Shown piece after piece: positions 1 to 8,832 of a stretch of 64,000 nt of DNA. Each line of letters opens with the position of its first letter. Position 1 is the first letter of the stretch. Source of the stretch: Fusibacter_C sp942493125 (GTDB taxonomy: Bacteria; Bacillota; Clostridia; Peptostreptococcales; Acidaminobacteraceae); contig OW818667.1 in NCBI GenBank assembly GCA_942493125.1, forward strand, positions 1,736,001 to 1,800,000, written 5' to 3'. Under the pieces are notes generated by a model that did not search any database, was not told the DNA's origin, and worked only from the letters and a program-made list of their open reading frames with translations. The position numbers and the translations under genes are program-made.

Positions 1-452
1 GGGACGCTGATGCTTTCTGAAGTCGCCATTAAGACGCCTTCTTGAGCTCTAGGTGTTTTACTGATCATATTGGAAGACGCAGGTGTAGCCATATCAAGAG
101 TTACCATAGACGAACGGTCAAATGCTTTTGCTGCAGTGCCTGAACACCCACAACCTTGACCTTCTGCATGTACATGACCACTTGCTTTAGCCGAAGTATT
201 CAATGATGGCGCTTCATTTTTTGCCTTGATATTTTTTCTGGTTGAATCAAAAGCATCCGTATCTTTTTCTACAACGTGGATTGCATCAACAGGACACTTA
301 GGCAAACACATGCCTAGGCCGTCGCAATAAGATTCACTTGTCAGTTTAGCTTTACCATCGACAATTTCTATTGCACCTTGCATACAAGCTGTTGCACACA
401 GACCACAACCAATACATTTATCTTCATTGATTTCAATTACATTTCTTTTCAT
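1..452 (-). CDS. 4Fe-4S dicluster protein, HcpR-regulon type (partial)
   Basis: The gene starts at 452 and runs off the left edge after 150 codons, so the C-terminus is missing. Two ferredoxin-type cluster motifs are visible: CIGCGLC-x3-C at about residues 13-23 and a second with C-x5-C-x3-C-P near residues 43-53. A GCGC motif follows near residue 110. This matches the Clostridial ferredoxin-like proteins often encoded with or co-regulated with hybrid-cluster protein (FrdX type), which probably supply electrons for NO or hydroxylamine reduction in the cytoplasm. Two GTAAC-N4-GTTAC operators and a TATAAT box lie just upstream, and the same operator precedes the hcp gene near 56.4 kb. The specific electron-donor role is inferred. 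Confidence 0.8.
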   Translation of the reverse strand, partial: MKRNVIEINEDKCIGCGLCATACMQGAIEIVDGKAKLTSESYCDGLGMCLPKCPVDAIHVVEKDTDAFDSTRKNIKAKNEAPSLNTSAKASGHVHAEGQGCGCSGTAAKAFDRSSMVTLDMATPASSNMISKTPRAQEGVLMATSESISV

Positions 453-527
453 CTATAAACCTCCGATTTATATGCGACCCTGCGCTTTGATGCGCTTTAA
501 GCGCTTATGCATTCATTTTATGTTCTC

Positions 528-592
528 ATTATAAACCGAAAAATCACCGAAGTCTGTAACATGCGTTACTATTAGATAGTAACATGCGTTAC
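528..592 (-). promoter_or_regulatory. Promoter with two HcpR-like operators
   Basis: Two identical 14-mers GTAACATGCGTTAC lie at 556-569 and 579-592, 23 bp apart. The nearer one is 22 nt upstream of a TATAAT box on the minus strand (533-528). This puts the operator centres at about -41.5 and -64.5, the classical geometry for activation by CRP/FNR-family proteins. The GTAAC-N4-GTTAC pattern fits the described Clostridial HcpR motif. The outer operator ends 2 bp from the cysE stop codon. Confidence 0.8.
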
Positions 593-594
593 TA

Positions 595-1176
595 TTATAT
601 CACCATGTCATTGTAGACATTGTATCTGCCTTTATAGCTATGGATAGGAATCACCGATGCGTCAATGCCGCCAATTACGCGGGCTGGAACGCCGACTGCA
701 GTAGATTCTGTTTTGGTATCAGTCAATACGACAGAACCCGCACCTATTTTTGAACCCGCTGCAATGTGGATTGGTCCAAGTATTTTTGCACCAGCTCCTA
801 TCGTAACGCGATCACCCACCGTTGGATGCCTTTTGCCTGTATCTTTACCAGTGCCGCCAAGCGTTACACCTTGATATATCGTCACAAAATCGCCGACAAT
901 TGCCGTTTCTCCTATGACCACACCTGTACCGTGATCGATGAATAACGATTTGCCTATCGTTGCACCCGGATGAATCTCAATGCCAGTCAGGAATCTACCA
1001 AGCTGAGATAGAAATCTTGCACCAAAAAACCATTTGTGTTTGTATAGGTAGTTTGAGACACGATGTAAGGCAATTGCATGTACAGATGGATAAAGTAATA
1101 ATATCTCAGCATATGATCGCGCTGCTGGATCCGTTTCTTTTATAAATTTCAGGTACGCACGCGCACTTTTAAACAT
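595..1176 (-). CDS. cysE: Serine O-acetyltransferase
   Basis: This 193-residue protein transfers an acetyl group from acetyl-CoA to L-serine, giving O-acetylserine, the carbon skeleton for cysteine. The N-terminal helical region (residues 1-65) is followed by a left-handed beta-helix of hexapeptide repeats. It carries the family signatures HPGATIGK, DHGTGVVIGETA (catalytic Asp-His) and GGTGKDTGKRHPT. Length and start (after an AAGGAAGG ribosome site) suit the short CysE/EpsC class. It lies 28 nt after cysK on the same strand, so both are probably expressed from the T-box-controlled transcript. Confidence 0.95.
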   Translation of the reverse strand: MFKSARAYLKFIKETDPAARSYAEILLLYPSVHAIALHRVSNYLYKHKWFFGARFLSQLGRFLTGIEIHPGATIGKSLFIDHGTGVVIGETAIVGDFVTIYQGVTLGGTGKDTGKRHPTVGDRVTIGAGAKILGPIHIAAGSKIGAGSVVLTDTKTESTAVGVPARVIGGIDASVIPIHSYKGRYNVYNDMVI

Positions 1177-1204
1177 ATTGACCTTCCTTTTCTATACAAT
1201 CGGG

Positions 1205-2113
1205 TTAAATAAACACGTTGTTTGAGATATACTTATCGCCGTTATCTGGTGAGATGACGACTAATTTCTTGCCACTTCCAAGTCTTTTTGCTACTCTAAT
1301 TGCCGCTAGAATCGCTGCACCACTTGAGATGCCAAGGAATAATCCCTCTTCTTCAAACAGGCGTTTTGTCATTTCATAAGCCTCGACACTGTTGATTTGT
1401 TCAATGCTATCGACGACAGATGCATCGTATATGCCTGGTAAAAAGCCAGCCCCGATACCTTGAATCTTGTGAGGTCCAGGAGCGCCTCCAGAAAGGACTG
1501 GAGATTCTACTGGCTCTACGCCTATAATTTCAATGGCAGCATAATGTTCTTTAAGTCTAGCGCCAGCCCCTGAAATTGTACCGCCTGTTCCTACTGATGC
1601 GATAAAAGCATCCAGCTCTGAAAAGTCTTTGATGATTTCATTGCCCGTCGTTTTATAATGAATGTTTCTATTTGCAATATTGTTGAATTGTTGTGGCATA
1701 AAGTATGACTCTTGAAGTGACAATCTCGTTGCCTCTTGGATTGCACCACTCATGCCTTTGCTGCCATCTGTAAGGATTAGATCAGCGCCATACGATTTTA
1801 TGATGTTTCTTCTTTCAACACTCATCGTATCTGGCATCACGATACTCACAGGATATCCTTTGAGCTTTCCTATATAGGCAAGCGCAATACCCGTGTTGCC
1901 ACTTGTTGGCTCGACGATGGTCATGCCAGTCTTAAGTGTGCCATTTTCTTCCGCTTCTTCAATCATACCAAGAGCTGCTCTTGCTTTAACACTGCCTGTC
2001 AAGTTCATACCTTCAAGTTTCACATAAATATCCGCCATATCCGATTCAACCAATTTGCTCAATTTTACAACTGGTGTATTGCCAATCATATCCAAAATTC
2101 TCTCACTAATCAT
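1205..2113 (-). CDS. cysK: Cysteine synthase (O-acetylserine sulfhydrylase)
   Basis: This PLP enzyme makes cysteine from O-acetylserine and sulfide. The start is taken at MISERILD, because an in-frame upstream ATG lies inside the AGGAGAAAAAAG ribosome site. Visible signatures are TGSVKARAALGMI (the PLP Lys sits in SVK), the substrate loop PTSGNTGIALA, GTGGTISG (phosphate cup) and SSGAAILAA near the C-terminus. The usual SVKDR is SVKAR here, a variation seen in some CysK/CysM relatives. About 302 residues, normal for the family. First gene of a cysK-cysE operon controlled by the T-box leader upstream. Confidence 0.94.
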   Translation of the reverse strand: MISERILDMIGNTPVVKLSKLVESDMADIYVKLEGMNLTGSVKARAALGMIEEAEENGTLKTGMTIVEPTSGNTGIALAYIGKLKGYPVSIVMPDTMSVERRNIIKSYGADLILTDGSKGMSGAIQEATRLSLQESYFMPQQFNNIANRNIHYKTTGNEIIKDFSELDAFIASVGTGGTISGAGARLKEHYAAIEIIGVEPVESPVLSGGAPGPHKIQGIGAGFLPGIYDASVVDSIEQINSVEAYEMTKRLFEEEGLFLGISSGAAILAAIRVAKRLGSGKKLVVISPDNGDKYISNNVFI

Positions 2114-2184
2114 CTTTTTTCTCCTCATACTTGACTGAACATAAAAAATTCAATCTTTCTCTTTAAATTTTCTAATTTTAATAT

Positions 2185-2470
2185 AAAAAAACTCCGTCTC
2201 TTCATTACAAAGAGACGAAGTATACTCCGCGGTTCCACTCTAGTTGATCGAAAACGATCCCCTTTAGACACACAGATTAGAACTATGTATCCTATCTCTA
2301 TATCGGGAGAACCCGGTGTAGCCTACTTAATTCGGTACACTGCTCCAAAGGGCACTTCACTATTATATCCTTAGGAACTTACACCAACCGTTCCCTCTCT
2401 GCAAAGTCTACAATAACTACTTTCCTTTATCGTTGCTTTTTTGTATAATCCCTACTAAATTAATTCCAAC
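2185..2470 (-). promoter_or_regulatory. T-box leader (probably tRNA-Cys) of the cysK-cysE operon
   Basis: On the minus strand the conserved T-box sequence AGAGTGGAACCGCGG is at 2241-2227. It is followed by a terminator: the ACTTCGTCTCTT/AAGAGACGGAGT stem at 2221-2191 and a U-run at 2190-2185. The T-box element can pair with the 5' arm of that stem to form the antiterminator. Upstream is a long stem I region with a GGUG-containing distal loop. On its 3' side AAGUGCCC contains UGC at 2354-2352, a Cys codon, as the likely specifier. Uncharged tRNA-Cys would then switch on cysK-cysE. The specifier was read by eye, not from a folded model. Confidence 0.9.
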
Positions 2471-2496
2471 TAATTCAGTACGGTATCTTAATTTGT

Positions 2497-2525
2497 ATTC
2501 TACCTTTTAATCAGCATCCTGTCAA
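2497..2525 (-). promoter_or_regulatory. Sigma-A promoter of the T-box/cysK-cysE transcript
   Basis: On the minus strand TTGACA (2525-2520), a 17-nt spacer and TAGAAT (2502-2497) make a near-consensus promoter about 10 nt upstream of the T-box leader RNA. Confidence 0.75.
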
Positions 2526-2629
2526 TAAGTAAAAAGTAAACAATTTGTTACGGAATTATCGTTAAACTATTAACCATATTTTGTGTTCAGATTTTTTATT
2601 TTGTGCTACAATATTACAGAGGTGATTTT

Positions 2630-3523
2630 ATGGATTTCAGACAACTTGAAGCGTTCGTCAACGTTGCACGGTATAAGAATTTTTCTAGAGCTGGCAAGGC
2701 ACTATACTTATCACAGCCTACGATAAGCCTTCATATTTCCAACTTAGAAAAAGAATTGAGCACACCGCTTTTCGACCGTACTTCAAAAGAAGTGAATTTG
2801 ACACCAGCAGGTATCGAATTTCTTAACTATGCCCTCGATATGATCAACATGAAGAATCGCGCCATTCACAATATCATCTCATCGCAAAATAAAATATCGG
2901 GTTCTATTAAAATATCTACTACGACGACGCCAAGTCTCGTCTTATTGCCAAAAGCGATCGAACAATTTCAAAATCTGCACCCAGAAGTCAAATTCATCGT
3001 GGAAGAAAAAAGTACAAATGTCATCCTTGAAGACGTATGTTCTTTGACAAGCGATCTTGGCCTTATTGGTATACACGTTGAAAATGAGCGTTTTGCAAGC
3101 CACCATCTCTTTGAGGATGAACTCGTTTTCATCTGTGCTGAAGATGCTACACTTGATCAAGTTGTAGATATCTCAGAACTTGCCAAGTACAAATTTATAA
3201 CGAGAAGTGACCAATCGTCTACGCGTATTGAACTCGAACGGTCTATGGTTGAACAAGGCTACGATGTCAGTTTGCTTGTTAACGTCGTGGAAAGCGATAA
3301 CATGAACTTGATTGTGAAACTTGTCTCAAGCGGCGTTGGTATTTCTTACTTATCTAAGACCATATTCGAATGCTATAGGAAAACAATGCCCGTAAAATCA
3401 TTTCAAATCAAAGGTCTCAATTTGTCGCGAAGTATCAATCTTATAACAAACAAGCGTCGGACCCTTTCTCCTGCTGCTGAAGATTTTATCAAACTTCTTA
3501 ACAGTTTGAAGGAACAGATTTAA
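2630..3523 (+). CDS. LysR-family transcriptional regulator
   Basis: 297 residues. The start ATG at 2630 follows GAGGTG; an upstream in-frame start is less likely. Residues 1-60 form the winged HTH (MDFRQLEAFVNVARYKNFSRAG..LSQPTISLHISNLEKEL..LFDRT). Residues 90-290 form the type 2 periplasmic-binding-like effector domain. Divergent from cysK-cysE, which suggests, but does not prove, a role in sulfur or cysteine metabolism (CysL-like, sensing O-acetylserine or similar). The HTH also resembles LysR proteins linked to selenium metabolism in Clostridia, so the effector is open. Confidence 0.85.
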   Translation: MDFRQLEAFVNVARYKNFSRAGKALYLSQPTISLHISNLEKELSTPLFDRTSKEVNLTPAGIEFLNYALDMINMKNRAIHNIISSQNKISGSIKISTTTTPSLVLLPKAIEQFQNLHPEVKFIVEEKSTNVILEDVCSLTSDLGLIGIHVENERFASHHLFEDELVFICAEDATLDQVVDISELAKYKFITRSDQSSTRIELERSMVEQGYDVSLLVNVVESDNMNLIVKLVSSGVGISYLSKTIFECYRKTMPVKSFQIKGLNLSRSINLITNKRRTLSPAAEDFIKLLNSLKEQI

Positions 3524-3547
3524 CATCATTCACTTACATTTTAAAAA

Positions 3548-3600
3548 AAAGCTGTTAAGATTCAATTTGAGCATTTCTCAAATCGATCTTAACAGCTTTT
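3548..3600. terminator. Bidirectional terminator between lysR and the MFS gene
   Basis: A long hairpin with outer arms AAAGCTGTTAAGAT/ATCTTAACAGCTTT and inner arms ATTTGAG/CTCAAAT, flanked by A-runs and T-runs. It lies between convergent genes and overlaps the last bases of the MFS gene. Confidence 0.85.
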
Positions 3601-4741
3601 ATGATTGTACGGACTTAAATTTATTGATTTTAAGTGCCAACAGCAGTGGCGCAGTCATGATCAATGCGTAGCTAAAAAATAAAGCTTCATAGCCAAACCT
3701 ATCTGCAATGAATCCACCTGCCAATGTAAAAACGAAGTTAGCGACGCCAGATGATACGGCAGAATAGATGGCAACCGCAGAGGTTACCACGGCATGAGGT
3801 GTGATTTCACAGATGAGCTCAATAAATATTGGCACAAAGATACCAACGATAACGCCTCTCAGAACACCCGCTAGAGCAAACATGAAAAACGTACTGCTGA
3901 AGCCAAGCAACAGCATTCTCACTATTGAAACGACATTCATAAAAATCAACAAACGCGTTGCACCATACGTATTGATCAAACGTTTTGAATTAAAGATGAA
4001 AGGCACTTCTATGCAAACCGATATGAAAGTCAAAATACCAATTGTTGACAACTGAATGTCGTTGCTCCTGATATATAGACCGAGATATTGGTCTGAACCG
4101 AAAAATGAACCGAGCATCAGAAAGCTGTAAATCAGTACAAATAAGTAGTCCTTCTGCTTGAGAAGTGTCTTTATATCTCTTTTAAAATGGCTCTTTACGA
4201 TAGGCGTTTGATTATTTTTGATGCTGCGTGTCAGTAAAAAGCTCACAACATAGCCGATAGAGGCCATGTAAAACATCCACTTGAGGCCAAGTTGATTGGC
4301 GATAACTGAAACGATAATCGCACCTATTGCATAACCAACTGATCCCCAAACCCGAATGAATCCAAAAGAGCTTTTTGGATTTTCTCCAACATACCTAATC
4401 GCCATGGAATCCGTTAATGGTCCTTGACCACAGAGAAACAACTGATACATGAAATAGATAGCGACAACTGCGATATTATTGGTAAAAAGAGTGATGATGC
4501 CCGCAAGACCTGCATTGGCCAACAGTAACAACTGCAATACGGCTTTTCTTTTGCCGGAAAAATCAGAAAGTCCGCCCCAAACAGGTTGGAAAAAAAGTGA
4601 AATGAGTGGCAGTACCGACATGATCAGACCAATGCTCGATAAAGACAAGCCGACGATTTCATTCATATAAAGCGTGATCAACGTATATACCGATGACCAC
4701 GTAAAAAAAAGCACAAAGTAAAATAAGTTGAATTTTTTCAT
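3599..4741 (-). CDS. Major facilitator superfamily transporter (MFS_1-like)
   Basis: 380 residues with about 12 hydrophobic segments and the inter-helix signature GGLSDFSGKRKAVL after TM2. The opening LFYFVLFFTWSSVYTLITLYM and the FQPVWGGLSD region look like the LacY/nucleoside:H+ symporter-like MFS_1-like group rather than drug exporters. An inner-membrane secondary transporter. Substrate cannot be read from the sequence. Flanked by terminators on both sides, so probably transcribed alone. Confidence 0.8.
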   Translation of the reverse strand: MKKFNLFYFVLFFTWSSVYTLITLYMNEIVGLSLSSIGLIMSVLPLISLFFQPVWGGLSDFSGKRKAVLQLLLLANAGLAGIITLFTNNIAVVAIYFMYQLFLCGQGPLTDSMAIRYVGENPKSSFGFIRVWGSVGYAIGAIIVSVIANQLGLKWMFYMASIGYVVSFLLTRSIKNNQTPIVKSHFKRDIKTLLKQKDYLFVLIYSFLMLGSFFGSDQYLGLYIRSNDIQLSTIGILTFISVCIEVPFIFNSKRLINTYGATRLLIFMNVVSIVRMLLLGFSSTFFMFALAGVLRGVIVGIFVPIFIELICEITPHAVVTSAVAIYSAVSSGVANFVFTLAGGFIADRFGYEALFFSYALIMTAPLLLALKINKFKSVQS

Positions 4742-4826
4742 ATTGCCTCACAAAGTGTTCAGAAAGTGTCAAATGCATCTCTACTCATTTTACTAGCTTT
4801 CTTTCAAAAGTAAAGGCAGAAATAAC

Positions 4827-4860
4827 AAACGCTCGGCTTTATGTATAAGCCGAGCGTTTT
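4827..4860. terminator. Rho-independent terminator after yjbQ-like gene
   Basis: Perfect stem AAACGCTCGGCTT/AAGCCGAGCGTTT with a 7-nt loop, directly downstream of the minus-strand YjbQ gene. The T-run is better on the plus strand than on the minus strand. Confidence 0.75.
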
Positions 4861-4867
4861 TTTGTGA

Positions 4868-5266
4868 TTATCCTTCAATGATTTTGAAGACGATTTGCCT
4901 TTTCCTTGGGCCGTCAAATTCGCAGAAATATACGGATTGGAACATGCCAAGTTCAATATGGCCATCTTCGATGATCAGGTTTTCATTGTGTCCAAACATA
5001 GCCGCTTTGATGATGGCTGCTGTGTTGCCTTCAATATTGGAGTATGGACCATCTTTTGGAACGAATTCGTCCAACTTGTCCATGATGTCTTTTTGAACTT
5101 CGGAGTCGTAGCTCTTGCTTAGGGTGATTGCAGCTGTCGTGTGAGGTATGTTGATAACGACGATGCCCTTCTTGACTTTATTTTCTGCGACAAATGCCTT
5201 GAGCAAATCGAGGATTTCGATCATCTCCTCTTTCTTGGTCGTTTTTATTTGAATTCTTTCGTACAT
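4868..5266 (-). CDS. yjbQ: YjbQ/UPF0047 family protein
   Basis: About 132 residues, covering the whole UPF0047 (YjbQ) family domain. The motifs IPHTTAAITLSKSYD, YSNIEGNTAAIIKAAMFG and LGMFQSVYFCEFDGPR are typical. Members are annotated as secondary thiamine-phosphate synthases because some can complement thiE mutants, but the physiological reaction is uncertain. The start MYERIQ is preceded by GGAGGGG, so the upstream in-frame ATG is rejected. Single gene. Confidence 0.88.
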   Translation of the reverse strand: MYERIQIKTTKKEEMIEILDLLKAFVAENKVKKGIVVINIPHTTAAITLSKSYDSEVQKDIMDKLDEFVPKDGPYSNIEGNTAAIIKAAMFGHNENLIIEDGHIELGMFQSVYFCEFDGPRKRQIVFKIIEG

Positions 5267-5390
5267 AGTCACCCCTCCATTCAATATTACATGCTTATTA
5301 TATATATACGATAATCTATATCTATTTAAACATAAGCTTTAAAGAATGTGCAATCAAAATTTGCAGCATATGCTACAAGTATCCATTTTA

Positions 5391-6566
5391 TCAATTATCC
5401 TTCAGTGATTTGAAATAAAGAACACGTTCACCGAGTATCAGATAGACGATGCCCATTACGAGTAAGACACTCACTGAGAGTATAGTATCTTGATCTATTT
5501 TCCCATAGACAACGGCATTCTTTATCGCCGAGATCGCCCATTTATGTGGGGTGATATTAGCAAGCATCAAGAGCGGTTTAGAGGTGATGATCTCAAGCGG
5601 CCACATACAACCGCCCAACATACCCATACCAGTAAGCACAATTGGCGATATTGCACCGAGCTGAGCCATCGTTTTCATGAGGCTGACCACAAACAAGCTC
5701 ATCGCTGTTACCACAAAGATATATAGGATGCCAATGCCGATGACCAGCAATAGGTTATTGCCCCATTCTATGCCGAAAAGAAACTGTCCCGAAGTCACCA
5801 TGACGATAATTTGAATGGTACCGATGATCATTGCACTGATGAGATTTGCAGCAAGCATATCCATACGCGTCGACGGTGAAACCAGCATTCTATCCAAAGT
5901 ATGCAACCTTTTATCCTCTAACATGTCACCAACTGTGAACATGAGCGAATAGGTTACGAAGAATAACGTCATACCGACGACAAAATGAATGTTGAGTCCG
6001 GCTGATAATGGTATGGTCGCATCGGATTCAGTTAAGGTAGTTGAAATTGGTCTCTTGTCTTCCCAATGTGTCAAGAAAGTCGTTTTAATCGTGCTTGATA
6101 ACGCTTGTTTATCTAAAGAAGGTGTCGTTTTCTCGATGATTTGTGCGGTTTGATCAATCAAATAATTGGTGTTGTTGATGAGTGCAATTTCGCTTTCGAG
6201 AATTCTAGATAGCTGCGCACTTTCCACCGTTTCGCGTATTTGTACAATCTCTACCCCAGTGGCACTATCATAAAAATTCTTTTTGAGGTGCACAACTGAG
6301 ATTGCATCTCGATTCATGACTTGATCAATGCCTTCATCATAGGATACGAGGTTGACCTTAAAATGGTACTCGGACGTCAATTTCGTGATGAGGTTTGACG
6401 CTTCGACGCTTTGATCTTCATCGACCACGGCGATCGTCGCCACATAGGAGCCACCCATCGTATTTCCGAAAATACCAGCAAAGATCAAACTCATAGCGAT
6501 CATGATAATGTAAAGCGTTCGGTTGTCTTTCATCAACCTTATTTTAAGCTTTAGCAGTGCCTTCAT
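5391..6566 (-). CDS. ABC-2 type transporter permease
   Basis: 391 residues: one N-terminal TM, a large extracytoplasmic region (about residues 40-190), then five TM segments in an ABC2_membrane_3 layout. The motif DKRLHTLDRMLVSPSTR is the typical cytoplasmic coupling helix of NatB/YhgE-like exporters. It overlaps the preceding permease gene by 23 nt and pairs with it and the ATPase at 7.9-8.8 kb as a heteromeric exporter. The cargo is unknown; lipid, peptide or drug export are options. Confidence 0.85.
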   Translation of the reverse strand: MKALLKLKIRLMKDNRTLYIIMIAMSLIFAGIFGNTMGGSYVATIAVVDEDQSVEASNLITKLTSEYHFKVNLVSYDEGIDQVMNRDAISVVHLKKNFYDSATGVEIVQIRETVESAQLSRILESEIALINNTNYLIDQTAQIIEKTTPSLDKQALSSTIKTTFLTHWEDKRPISTTLTESDATIPLSAGLNIHFVVGMTLFFVTYSLMFTVGDMLEDKRLHTLDRMLVSPSTRMDMLAANLISAMIIGTIQIIVMVTSGQFLFGIEWGNNLLLVIGIGILYIFVVTAMSLFVVSLMKTMAQLGAISPIVLTGMGMLGGCMWPLEIITSKPLLMLANITPHKWAISAIKNAVVYGKIDQDTILSVSVLLVMGIVYLILGERVLYFKSLKDN

Positions 6567-7887
6567 AGGACGACGCCTCCTTCCTTTTTATGATGATGGC
6601 AGCAATGATGGAAAAGACAATCGCAATCGCACAGAGTAAGCCATAGTAAATTGCGAGCTTGTTCCATCCTGCATCTTGGAACGTATTGATAAACAAATCC
6701 AGGACGATGCCGTTCAGTGCAAAATATTTTAGCGTCATAAAGATGCTCGGTAATACCTCAAGGGGAATATAGCTGCCACCGATGAGTGCAAAGATGTGAA
6801 CCAACAAGTTCTCAAAGATATTGGCAACTCGGTAATTCTCAGCAGTCAGTGTGATGGCGCTGATGAAGATGCCTAAACCGCTGACTGCGATTGACGAGAA
6901 TAAAATTGCGACCATGATCTTTATCGGATTTTCCCATGCGACACCAAGAACGAATGTTGAAAATAGAATCAATATCCCCATTTGTAGAAAACATAGTGTA
7001 ACCGTCATGAGAAATTTCGCGGTCAATACGCGTCCATAGTGGACGCCTGCAACAACACCACGATCCAGCGTGAGCATTTTCTTTTCATTCAACAACTCAC
7101 GCCCCATATAACCCGCTGAATAGAGGATGAACATCGCCATCATAGCGATTGAATAATACGTAAAGCTGGTAATCAGGCGCTTGCCAGGTATCGTACGCGT
7201 TGTTACATGTGACCTTGTAGCTTCTTCGATATCTTGTGACATAACGGCTTGCATATTTCCAAAAAGAGCTTCCATATCAAGGTACGTTGATCCTATTTCT
7301 AGATAGACGTTTTTATTCACGATGCGCTTGTTGAGTGTGTCGAAATAACTGTCGAAGATGCTCTTGACGATTTGACTGGAATAATCATAATCTGGATGCA
7401 TCACCATTTTAATGTCGATTGGGTTGCGATTTGGGAGTAGAAAATTGACATATTGATCATAGATGAAGCCTTCAGGCAATGTCACGACGATGGCGACCGC
7501 TTCATCTTCAAGTGCTACTGCAGCCTCTGATTCCGTCATGACAGAAACTTTCATGATGCTTTTAAGATCTTCATGCCCAAGAAAATCATCAAAAAACATC
7601 GTCTCAAAATTTAACGTTTCTTTTATAGCACTAAGGTCTAGTGCTTCTTGCTCTGCACCCATCGTCTGAGTCGCGGTTTTCACGAAATCAGACATCTCCG
7701 ACTCAAAGTCATATTGCTTGACGACCGCTACAGATATCGCCTCCATGCGGCCTGGTTCACCAAAGGATCCGGAAAGCGCAAAGCTTAATATCGCAGTCAA
7801 AATGATCGGCATGAGGATAAAAGTCATGAGGCCTTTTTTATCAGACAGGAGCACTTTGACGTCTTTTAAATACAGTTTGAACAGCAT
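6544..7887 (-). CDS. ABC-2 type transporter permease
   Basis: 447 residues with the same architecture as its neighbour: TM1 (about 20-40), a long extracytoplasmic domain, then TM2-6. The coupling helix is GRELLNEKKMLTLDRGVVAG. It is a distant paralogue of the downstream permease, and the two probably form the two membrane halves of one exporter. Ribosome site AGGAGG is 6 nt before ATG. It starts 9 nt after the ATPase stop codon, consistent with translation coupling in one operon. Confidence 0.85.
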   Translation of the reverse strand: MLFKLYLKDVKVLLSDKKGLMTFILMPIILTAILSFALSGSFGEPGRMEAISVAVVKQYDFESEMSDFVKTATQTMGAEQEALDLSAIKETLNFETMFFDDFLGHEDLKSIMKVSVMTESEAAVALEDEAVAIVVTLPEGFIYDQYVNFLLPNRNPIDIKMVMHPDYDYSSQIVKSIFDSYFDTLNKRIVNKNVYLEIGSTYLDMEALFGNMQAVMSQDIEEATRSHVTTRTIPGKRLITSFTYYSIAMMAMFILYSAGYMGRELLNEKKMLTLDRGVVAGVHYGRVLTAKFLMTVTLCFLQMGILILFSTFVLGVAWENPIKIMVAILFSSIAVSGLGIFISAITLTAENYRVANIFENLLVHIFALIGGSYIPLEVLPSIFMTLKYFALNGIVLDLFINTFQDAGWNKLAIYYGLLCAIAIVFSIIAAIIIKRKEASSYEGTAKA

Positions 7888-7896
7888 AGCATCCTC

Positions 7897-8832
7897 CTAG
7901 TCTCTTAGACCTCTTCCTGTAAGTTTTAAGAATACCTGCTCGAGATTTGGTTTCGTCACATCAAAGGAAACGAGACCGATCTCCATTTCCATGATCCCTC
8001 GGATAATTTCCTTTTGGCTATTGCCGTTTCCACCCGCCAAGATGACCATTTCATCATCCTCAACAGCCGTTACGGCCATGACGTTTTTAATTTGTTTGAA
8101 CTGGTCGATTCGATTTTTGACATTGTCATCAAATTTAAGGTGAATCGACGTGTGACTGTCAGATTGGTCGATCAATGCTTCTTGCGTACCAGATGCTATG
8201 ATTTTGCCATGGTCCATGATGTAGACGTTTTGACAAATGGCTTCAACTTCCTCCATGTAGTGACTTGTATAGATGACCGTCATGCCTTGCTCGTTGAGCA
8301 ACTTGACTGTTTCAAGGATGTGGTTGCGTGATTGTGGGTCTATACCGACTGTTGGTTCGTCCATGATGATGATTTTTGGATTGTGAAGCAAAGCGACACC
8401 GATATTGATGCGGCGTTTCATACCGCCTGAATAATGTTCAACTTTGTCTTTTAATCGATCGTTGATCCCGATGATTTCAGACACTTTTTCAATGCGTTTT
8501 TTAAGCTCTACCCCAGACAGACCATAAAGTCCACCAAAGTATTTCAAATTTTCATAGCCACTAAGTGTTTGATATAGCGCAATCTCTTGAGGGACATAGC
8601 CAAGATGTGGTTTGATCCATTTTGGCTCCTTGATAATGTCTTTACCATCGAAATATAACTTGCCCGATGTCGGCTTATAAAGCGTCGAGATCATAGAGAT
8701 TGTCGTCGATTTGCCAGCGCCATTTGGACCGAGGAGACCGACGATTTGACCTGTAGGGATTTCTAGATTGATGCCATCTACCGCTTGGATATTTCCAAAG
8801 CTCTTTTTTAAATTTTCTGCAACGATGATCAT
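7897..8832 (-). CDS. ABC transporter ATP-binding protein (exporter type)
   Basis: About 311 residues. Walker A GPNGAGKST, Q-loop GYVPQEIALY, signature YSGGMKRR, Walker B IIIMDEPTVGID and switch His in YTSHYMEEVEAI are all present. A DrrA-type C-terminal extension of about 90 residues follows. The start MIIVAENL forms a 4-nt ATGA overlap with the upstream lipoprotein gene, so the longer in-frame start is rejected. It energises the two ABC-2 permeases that follow. Confidence 0.93.
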   Translation of the reverse strand: MIIVAENLKKSFGNIQAVDGINLEIPTGQIVGLLGPNGAGKSTTISMISTLYKPTSGKLYFDGKDIIKEPKWIKPHLGYVPQEIALYQTLSGYENLKYFGGLYGLSGVELKKRIEKVSEIIGINDRLKDKVEHYSGGMKRRINIGVALLHNPKIIIMDEPTVGIDPQSRNHILETVKLLNEQGMTVIYTSHYMEEVEAICQNVYIMDHGKIIASGTQEALIDQSDSHTSIHLKFDDNVKNRIDQFKQIKNVMAVTAVEDDEMVILAGGNGNSQKEIIRGIMEMEIGLVSFDVTKPNLEQVFLKLTGRGLRD

